A stretch of 29,831 bases of DNA from a bacterium (GTDB lineage: Bacteria; Desulfobacterota_D; UBA1144). The notes under the pieces were generated by a model. That model had not been told where the DNA came from. It searched no databases and worked only from the letters and a program-made list of their open reading frames with translations. Positions 25,514 to 29,831 of this stretch are shown here, piece after piece. A program made the position numbers and the translations under genes. Position 1 is the first letter of the stretch; every line of letters begins with the position of its first letter. The DNA is taken from positions 18,614-48,444 of the forward strand of contig NZXA02000025.1 in NCBI GenBank assembly GCA_002697665.2, written 5' to 3'.

Positions 25514-26401
25514 ATGAAAAAAAGCAAAGTAGTATTGATTGGAAATTTTGATGGCATACATCTTGGTCATCAAAAGTTAATAAGTAAAGCAAAAAAAATT
25601 GCAGAACAAAAAAAACAAAAACTTGTTTTGATTACATTTAATCCGCATCCCAGAGAAATAATTAATAATATTCAAATGGATTTGATCCTCCCCTATAAAG
25701 AAAAAAAATTATTATTAAAAAATTATGGTATCGATAAGATTGATGAAATTAAATTCACAAATAAATTATCGAAACTCAGCGCCGAAGAATTTGCAAAAGA
25801 ATATATATACAAAGCCCATAATCCCTCCGACATAGTTATAGGCAAAAACTTTAAATTTGGTCATAAAGCCAGAGGTGATGCAAAGCTATTAAAAGATTCA
25901 TTATCTAAAAAAGTGAAAGTTCACAGCATAGATATAAAAAGACTTGATAGTCTTGTAATAAGCTCTTCTGAAATAAAAAAGTTAATTTCTAAAGGTAACA
26001 TTGACAAGGTAAATAAATTATTAGGAAGAAACTATCATATCTCAGGTAAAGTAATTCATGGGGAAAAAAGAGGGAGATTGATAGGATTTCCAACAACTAA
26101 TTTGAGTACCGAGTGGAATTTTTTACCCAAAAAAGGAGTTTATGTCTCAAAAGTTGTGATAAGTGATAAATCCTATCAAAGCATCACAAATATTGGAGTC
26201 AGACCGACTTTTAATGCAAATTCTCTTCAAATAGAATCTCACATTTTTGATTTTAATAAAAATGTTTATGGCAAAAAAATTAAAATTTATTTCCTTGCTA
26301 GAATTAGGAGTGAGAAAAAATTTGAAACAGTTGAAAAACTTATAGAAAATATTACTAAGGACGTTAATTTTGGAAGAAAATATTTTAAAAATTTCAGGTA
26401 A
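25514..26401 (+). CDS. ribF: Bifunctional riboflavin kinase / FAD synthetase
   Basis: RibF phosphorylates riboflavin to FMN and adenylates FMN to FAD. The 295-residue protein has the N-terminal adenylyltransferase domain with GNFDGIHLGH (10-19), 'IGKNFKFGHKARGD' (109-122) and 'ISSSEIKKLIS' (149-159), then the flavokinase domain with GFPTTNL (191-197), 'NIGVRPTFN' and a closing helix. It is slightly short because it begins directly at the first beta strand and lacks the usual 15-residue leader. Between trkH and ribF are only 30 very AT-rich bases, with no Shine-Dalgarno seen. Its last 32 bases overlap aroE. Confidence 0.96.
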   Translation: MKKSKVVLIGNFDGIHLGHQKLISKAKKIAEQKKQKLVLITFNPHPREIINNIQMDLILPYKEKKLLLKNYGIDKIDEIKFTNKLSKLSAEEFAKEYIYKAHNPSDIVIGKNFKFGHKARGDAKLLKDSLSKKVKVHSIDIKRLDSLVISSSEIKKLISKGNIDKVNKLLGRNYHISGKVIHGEKRGRLIGFPTTNLSTEWNFLPKKGVYVSKVVISDKSYQSITNIGVRPTFNANSLQIESHIFDFNKNVYGKKIKIYFLARIRSEKKFETVEKLIENITKDVNFGRKYFKNFR

Positions 26402-27233
26402 TACAAAAGTTTATACGGTTATAGGCAATCCTATTCATCACAGTAAATCACCGAATATGCATAACGCTGCATTTGGTAAGCTTGGGATCAATGCTTGTTA
26501 CGTTCCTCTTGCGCCCAATGAGAATGAAGTAGGGCATATTTGTGATCTTGTCAGGTCCAATGTTATTTCAGGCTCCAATGTAACGATTCCATATAAAGAA
26601 GAAGTGATTAAGTATATTGACGTACTAACTGATGAGGCAAAACTTATTGGCTCAGTTAACACCCTCTATTCAATAGATAATAAATTACATGGACATAATA
26701 CTGACGGTTTAGGTTTTAGTCGATCACTTTTTATTGATAATAATTTTGAACCTGCTGAAAAAAAAGCCATTGTTTTAGGTGCGGGCGGAGCGTCTAAAGC
26801 TATCTGCTCAAAATTATGTTCAAATAAAATCTCAAGTCTTTTAATTTTTGATATTGATCATGAAAAAGCATTGGAATTAAAAGAGCATTTAGAAAGTTTT
26901 AATTTTAAAACTGATATTAAAATTATTTCTCAAAACGAAGTAGATCAAATCTCTAAAGAATCTGATTTAATAGTTAACTGTACGCCCATTGGTATGAAAG
27001 AGTCCGATCCAGAATTAATTAATTCTGACTGCTTTAAAAAAACCCAATTTGTTTATGATTTAATTTATTCTCCTTCTAAAACAAAATTACTGATGTCAGC
27101 TGAAACAAAAGGTGCAAAAATAATTAATGGATTAGACATGTTGGCTTATCAGGGTGCTGAAAGTTTTTCATTATGGGAAAAAGTTGATCCACCCTATGAA
27201 ATAATGTCTCAGGAGCTGCGATATGGAAAATAA
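26370..27233 (+). CDS. aroE: Shikimate dehydrogenase (NADP+), TTG start
   Basis: AroE reduces 3-dehydroshikimate to shikimate with NADPH. The 287-residue protein has the substrate loop SKSPNMHN (25-32), NVTIPYK (70-76) with catalytic Lys76, GSVNT (94-98), HNTDGLG (109-115) with the catalytic Asp, and the NADP site GAGGASKA (137-144). The start is TTG 26370, inside ribF. TAAGGA lies eight bases before it (AAGGA at 26357-26361), and the next in-frame ATG (codon 30) would cut into the active site. Its 3' end overlaps thrC by 11 bases. The N-terminal 10 residues are poorly conserved, so the exact start is slightly uncertain. Confidence 0.95.
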   Translation: MEENILKISGNTKVYTVIGNPIHHSKSPNMHNAAFGKLGINACYVPLAPNENEVGHICDLVRSNVISGSNVTIPYKEEVIKYIDVLTDEAKLIGSVNTLYSIDNKLHGHNTDGLGFSRSLFIDNNFEPAEKKAIVLGAGGASKAICSKLCSNKISSLLIFDIDHEKALELKEHLESFNFKTDIKIISQNEVDQISKESDLIVNCTPIGMKESDPELINSDCFKKTQFVYDLIYSPSKTKLLMSAETKGAKIINGLDMLAYQGAESFSLWEKVDPPYEIMSQELRYGK

Positions 27234-28554
27234 TTTTAATTGTTGGTTTCAAAGTATTGATGATCCCAATAATAAATTTCCTATTGATGAAATAATATAT
27301 AGATGCCCTGATACAGGAAGCCTATTAGAGGTCGCTCATGATATGGAAGCCTTAAAAAAACATGATTCAACTTATTGGAAAGACTTATTTGATTCTCGTT
27401 ACAGAAGACAAAGCTGGCCTTATGGTAGTGGAGTATGGGGAAAGAAGGAATGGGTTGTCCCTTTCATAGACGATAAAAACATAGTCTCTATGTACGAGGG
27501 TTCTACAAATCTATTTTGGGCTGATAGATATGGTAAGCAGATTGGGGTAGAGGATTTATGGATTAAAATGTGCGGAAATAGTCATACTGGATCTTTTAAA
27601 GATTTAGGTATGACCGTTTTAGTTTCTGCGGTAAAACAACTAATAGATAATGGAAACGAAATTAAAGCCGTTGCTTGCGCATCAACTGGCGACACCTCTG
27701 CAGCACTAAGCGCATATTGTGCCGCCGCGGGTTTGAAATCAATTGTTTTTCTTCCAAAAAATAAAGTTTCTGTCGCACAACTTGTCCAGCCACTTGCAAA
27801 TGGTGCAACTGTTCTTTCCATCGATTCAGACTTTGATGGTTGCATGAAAATTGTTCAAGAAGTTTGCAAAAAAAATAATATCTATCTAGCAAATTCAATA
27901 AATTCTTTAAGAATCGAAGGGCAGAAGACTATAAGCATTGAATTGTGTCAACAATTTGATTGGGAAGTTCCCGATTGGGTCCTTATACCCGGGGGCAATC
28001 TAGGTAATATTTCTGCTTTAGGTAAGGGTTTTTTGATGCTTAGAGATTTGGGTTTAATTGATAAATTACCAAGGCTAGTATGTGCTCAAGCTCAAAATGC
28101 TAATCCTTTATATCTAAGCTATTTAAAAGATTTTAAATCTTTTGAGCCAGTATCTGCAAAGACCACTCTAGCAAATGCTATTCAAATTGGCGATCCAGTT
28201 AGTGTTAATAAAGCGATTAAGATATTAAAAGAGTTTGATGGGATAGTTGAACAATCTTCTGAAGATGAACTAGCCAGTTCAACTGCCAAAGTTGATCTAA
28301 CTGGAACATTTAATTGCCCTCATACAGGAGTAGCAATATCAGTTTTTGAAAAATTAGTTAAAAATAAGACAATAAAAAAATCAGATAAAGTTGTAATAAT
28401 ATCAACAGCTCATGGATTAAAATTTGTTGATTCTAAGATTGATTATCATTTAGAAAAATTAACAGGAATTTCTAATACTTATTCTAATTTACCAATCAAT
28501 GTAGATAACTCTATTGATGATGTCATGAAAGTATTAGACACAGAAATAAAATGA
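27223..28554 (+). CDS. thrC: Threonine synthase
   Basis: ThrC converts O-phosphohomoserine to threonine with pyridoxal phosphate. The 443-residue protein has an N-terminal 'YRCPDTGSLLEV' segment (a zinc-ribbon-like remnant with one Cys), then MYEGSTNLFWADR, CGNSHTGSFKDLGM (118-130) with Lys126 as the PLP lysine, 'ACASTGDTSAALSAYCAAAG', and 'LIPGGNLGNISA' for the phosphate loop. Near the C-terminus 'GTFNCPHTGVA' completes the active site. AGGAG (27211-27215) is seven bases before the ATG. It overlaps aroE by 11 bases and thiE by four, so the three are probably one transcript. Confidence 0.94.
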   Translation: MENNFNCWFQSIDDPNNKFPIDEIIYRCPDTGSLLEVAHDMEALKKHDSTYWKDLFDSRYRRQSWPYGSGVWGKKEWVVPFIDDKNIVSMYEGSTNLFWADRYGKQIGVEDLWIKMCGNSHTGSFKDLGMTVLVSAVKQLIDNGNEIKAVACASTGDTSAALSAYCAAAGLKSIVFLPKNKVSVAQLVQPLANGATVLSIDSDFDGCMKIVQEVCKKNNIYLANSINSLRIEGQKTISIELCQQFDWEVPDWVLIPGGNLGNISALGKGFLMLRDLGLIDKLPRLVCAQAQNANPLYLSYLKDFKSFEPVSAKTTLANAIQIGDPVSVNKAIKILKEFDGIVEQSSEDELASSTAKVDLTGTFNCPHTGVAISVFEKLVKNKTIKKSDKVVIISTAHGLKFVDSKIDYHLEKLTGISNTYSNLPINVDNSIDDVMKVLDTEIK

Positions 28555-29189
28555 TAAAGAACAAGCTATCAGGATTATATTTAATTTCTGATGAGTCTTT
28601 AATTGATCAATCAAAATATTTTGATTTTTTAGATGATGCACTTTCCGCAAAACCATCAATATTTCAGCTGAGAATAAAAGGAAGTCCTAAAGAGGAAATC
28701 TTATATAAAGCAAAAGAATTAAGAAAAATTACTAATAAATACGATGTTATTTTCATAATTAATGATATGGCCGATATTGTTAATCAAGTTGATGCAGACG
28801 GTCTACATATTGGTAAAGACGATCAAAATTTTGATGAATGTAGAAAAATCATAGGAGAAAATAAAATTTTAGGAGTTTCTTGTTATGGTGATAATGAACG
28901 TGCCAATAAATTTATAAATAAAAATGCTGACTATATTGCAATTGGAACTCCATATTTTACAAAAACCAAACCTGATAGACTTCCAACAAGTTTTGATACT
29001 ATGAAAAAAATTACATCGCCAAAAATTACAGTTCCAATTTTTGCAATTGGTGGAATTGAAACATCAAATGTTGATCAAGTAATGTCCACTGGTGTATCAG
29101 GAGTCGCAGTTATTAATGGAGTTTTTTCATATAATAATCCAAGAGAAAAAGTGATAGAATTTAATTCAATTTTAAAAAAATTTAAATAA
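28551..29189 (+). CDS. thiE: Thiamine-phosphate synthase
   Basis: ThiE joins the hydroxymethylpyrimidine and thiazole phosphates to make thiamine phosphate. The 212-residue TIM-barrel protein has 'GLYLISDE' at the start, 'FQLRIKG' (about 38-44), 'IINDMADIVNQVDADGLHIG' (about 69-88), 'GVSCYG', 'DYIAIGTPYFTKTK' and 'VPIFAIGGI' followed by 'GVSGVAVINGVF'. These match the known phosphate- and substrate-binding loops. Arg39-equivalent in FQLR and the Asn/Asp residues are present. It overlaps thrC in an ATGA arrangement. It may also be a TenI-like relative, but the substrate loops favour ThiE. It converges with the next gene with an 18-base overlap. Confidence 0.9.
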   Translation: MIKNKLSGLYLISDESLIDQSKYFDFLDDALSAKPSIFQLRIKGSPKEEILYKAKELRKITNKYDVIFIINDMADIVNQVDADGLHIGKDDQNFDECRKIIGENKILGVSCYGDNERANKFINKNADYIAIGTPYFTKTKPDRLPTSFDTMKKITSPKITVPIFAIGGIETSNVDQVMSTGVSGVAVINGVFSYNNPREKVIEFNSILKKFK

Positions 29190-29831
29190 TTTTTTTCCCT
29201 GTCTTTTAAAATTATCTAACCTTTCACATAGAGCATGGCTAAAAATTGGTAGAGCAATAGTTGCATCACAATAACATTGAACCAGTTGTCCCTCAGGATC
29301 TTCTTTTCCCCATGATACTGCTTCTTCAAACGTACATCCAGATAAACTTCCCCACTGAGGTGAGTCAGTCGTGATTTGAATTGCATACTTATGTGGGTAA
29401 TACGTTTCGTCTTTTCCAATATTTTTTCGGATCCTACCATCACTTCTTGAAGGAACTTTTCTGTCGGTATATAAAAGATCAGCAGTCACAGAAAAGAGCT
29501 GGATCCAATCTTTTGGTACCCCACCACCTATATATACGACACCAGTTTCTTTCACTTTTTCTGCCAATGACATATATTCCGTATAATCTTTAATTGCATC
29601 AATTTTTAAATTAAAATTTTTTGATTTTGCAATCAATGCAGCATCTCCGTAAGGACTATCTGCAAAAGCAGGACAAAAAATTGGAACATCATTTCTAGCC
29701 GCTGAAGAAACTATTGAATCAATATTTTTTGTTAATAACCAGTCGCCAAAATACTTTAAAAATTCTCTTGATGAATAAATATAATCACCATCTAATGTTA
29801 AAATGAATTCCGCAATCAATTCAGTCATTTC
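29172..29831 (-). CDS. Deoxyhypusine synthase-like protein, C-terminal part (5' end outside the window)
   Basis: About 219 C-terminal residues of a deoxyhypusine synthase-family protein. Visible landmarks are 'SAARNDVPIFCPAFADSP' (the region that binds NAD in the eukaryotic enzyme), 'YIGGGVPKDWIQ' (the GGG-x-PK loop), 'TDSPQWGSLSGC' and 'EEAVSWGK' carrying the lysine that forms the enzyme-substrate imine. The catalytic site thus looks intact. Bacteria lack eIF5A, and bacterial members of this family are generally linked to polyamine chemistry such as homospermidine formation from putrescine or spermidine, so that is the inferred role. The frame continues past the window edge, so the ATG at 29828 is probably internal. 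The last 18 bases overlap thiE tail to tail. Confidence 0.88.
   Translation of the reverse strand, partial: EMTELIAEFILTLDGDYIYSSREFLKYFGDWLLTKNIDSIVSSAARNDVPIFCPAFADSPYGDAALIAKSKNFNLKIDAIKDYTEYMSLAEKVKETGVVYIGGGVPKDWIQLFSVTADLLYTDRKVPSRSDGRIRKNIGKDETYYPHKYAIQITTDSPQWGSLSGCTFEEAVSWGKEDPEGQLVQCYCDATIALPIFSHALCERLDNFKRQGKKLFKFF

Noticed and set aside
27582..27898. Minus-strand open frames inside thrC
   Set aside because: They are antisense to the conserved PLP-binding region of threonine synthase and show no domain of their own.
1..29831. Mobile elements, CRISPR arrays, tRNA or rRNA genes, toxin-antitoxin or defence systems
   Set aside because: No transposase, integrase, spaced direct-repeat array, cloverleaf-like sequence or defence gene was found; base composition looks uniform and nearly all the DNA is accounted for by housekeeping genes.

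Overview
The window comes from a strongly AT-rich bacterial chromosome with very tight packing: most neighbouring genes overlap or lie a few bases apart. It looks like a diderm (Gram-negative) cell with meso-diaminopimelate peptidoglycan. MurE carries the DNPR motif of meso-DAP-adding enzymes, there is a secreted beta-barrel-like protein ending in an aromatic residue, and the full divisome/murein set is present. FtsI carries a C-terminal PASTA domain, unlike the enteric form, and no ddl lies between murB and ftsQ. Together with a bacterial deoxyhypusine-synthase-like gene this would fit a streamlined, possibly marine, delta-proteobacterium-like or other deep diderm lineage, but I cannot assign a taxon from sequence alone.

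Layout. (1) 1-572, plus strand: the 3' end of nadD, then rsfS. (2) 575-16888, minus strand: a complete dcw (division and cell wall) cluster read right to left as mraZ, rsmH, ftsL, ftsI, murE, murF, mraY, murD, ftsW, murG, murC, murB, ftsQ, ftsA, ftsZ. It starts from a clear sigma70-type promoter followed by three 10-bp-phased repeats that look like a MraZ operator. murE is broken by a one-base frameshift in a run of ten T's. (3) 16889-18220: a gap with one doubtful small ORF, a metallo-beta-lactamase-fold hydrolase gene, and a short divergent intergenic region. (4) 18221-21901, plus strand: murJ (lipid II flippase, with no ATG, GTG or TTG start, apparently ATT), aroQ and recJ. (5) 21948-25483: an outer-membrane-type protein under a near-consensus promoter, then trkA and trkH (potassium uptake). 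(6) 25514-29189: ribF, aroE, thrC and thiE, mostly overlapping. (7) 29172-29831, minus strand: the 3' part of a deoxyhypusine synthase-like gene that runs off the window.

How the genes work together: the dcw genes take UDP-GlcNAc-derived precursors to UDP-MurNAc-pentapeptide (MurB, C, D, E, F), to lipid I and II (MraY, MurG), across the membrane (MurJ, just beyond the cluster) and into septal murein (FtsW, FtsI), organised by FtsZ, FtsA, FtsQ and FtsL. The rest is housekeeping: NAD, shikimate, threonine, thiamine and flavin synthesis, DNA repair and potassium transport.

No tRNA, rRNA, insertion sequence, CRISPR array or prophage signature was seen. The strongest oddities are the T10 frameshift in murE, the non-canonical start of murJ, the MraZ-like operator repeats, the near-consensus promoter formed over the recJ stop codon, and the inverted repeats at the ftsZ and ftsA translation starts.
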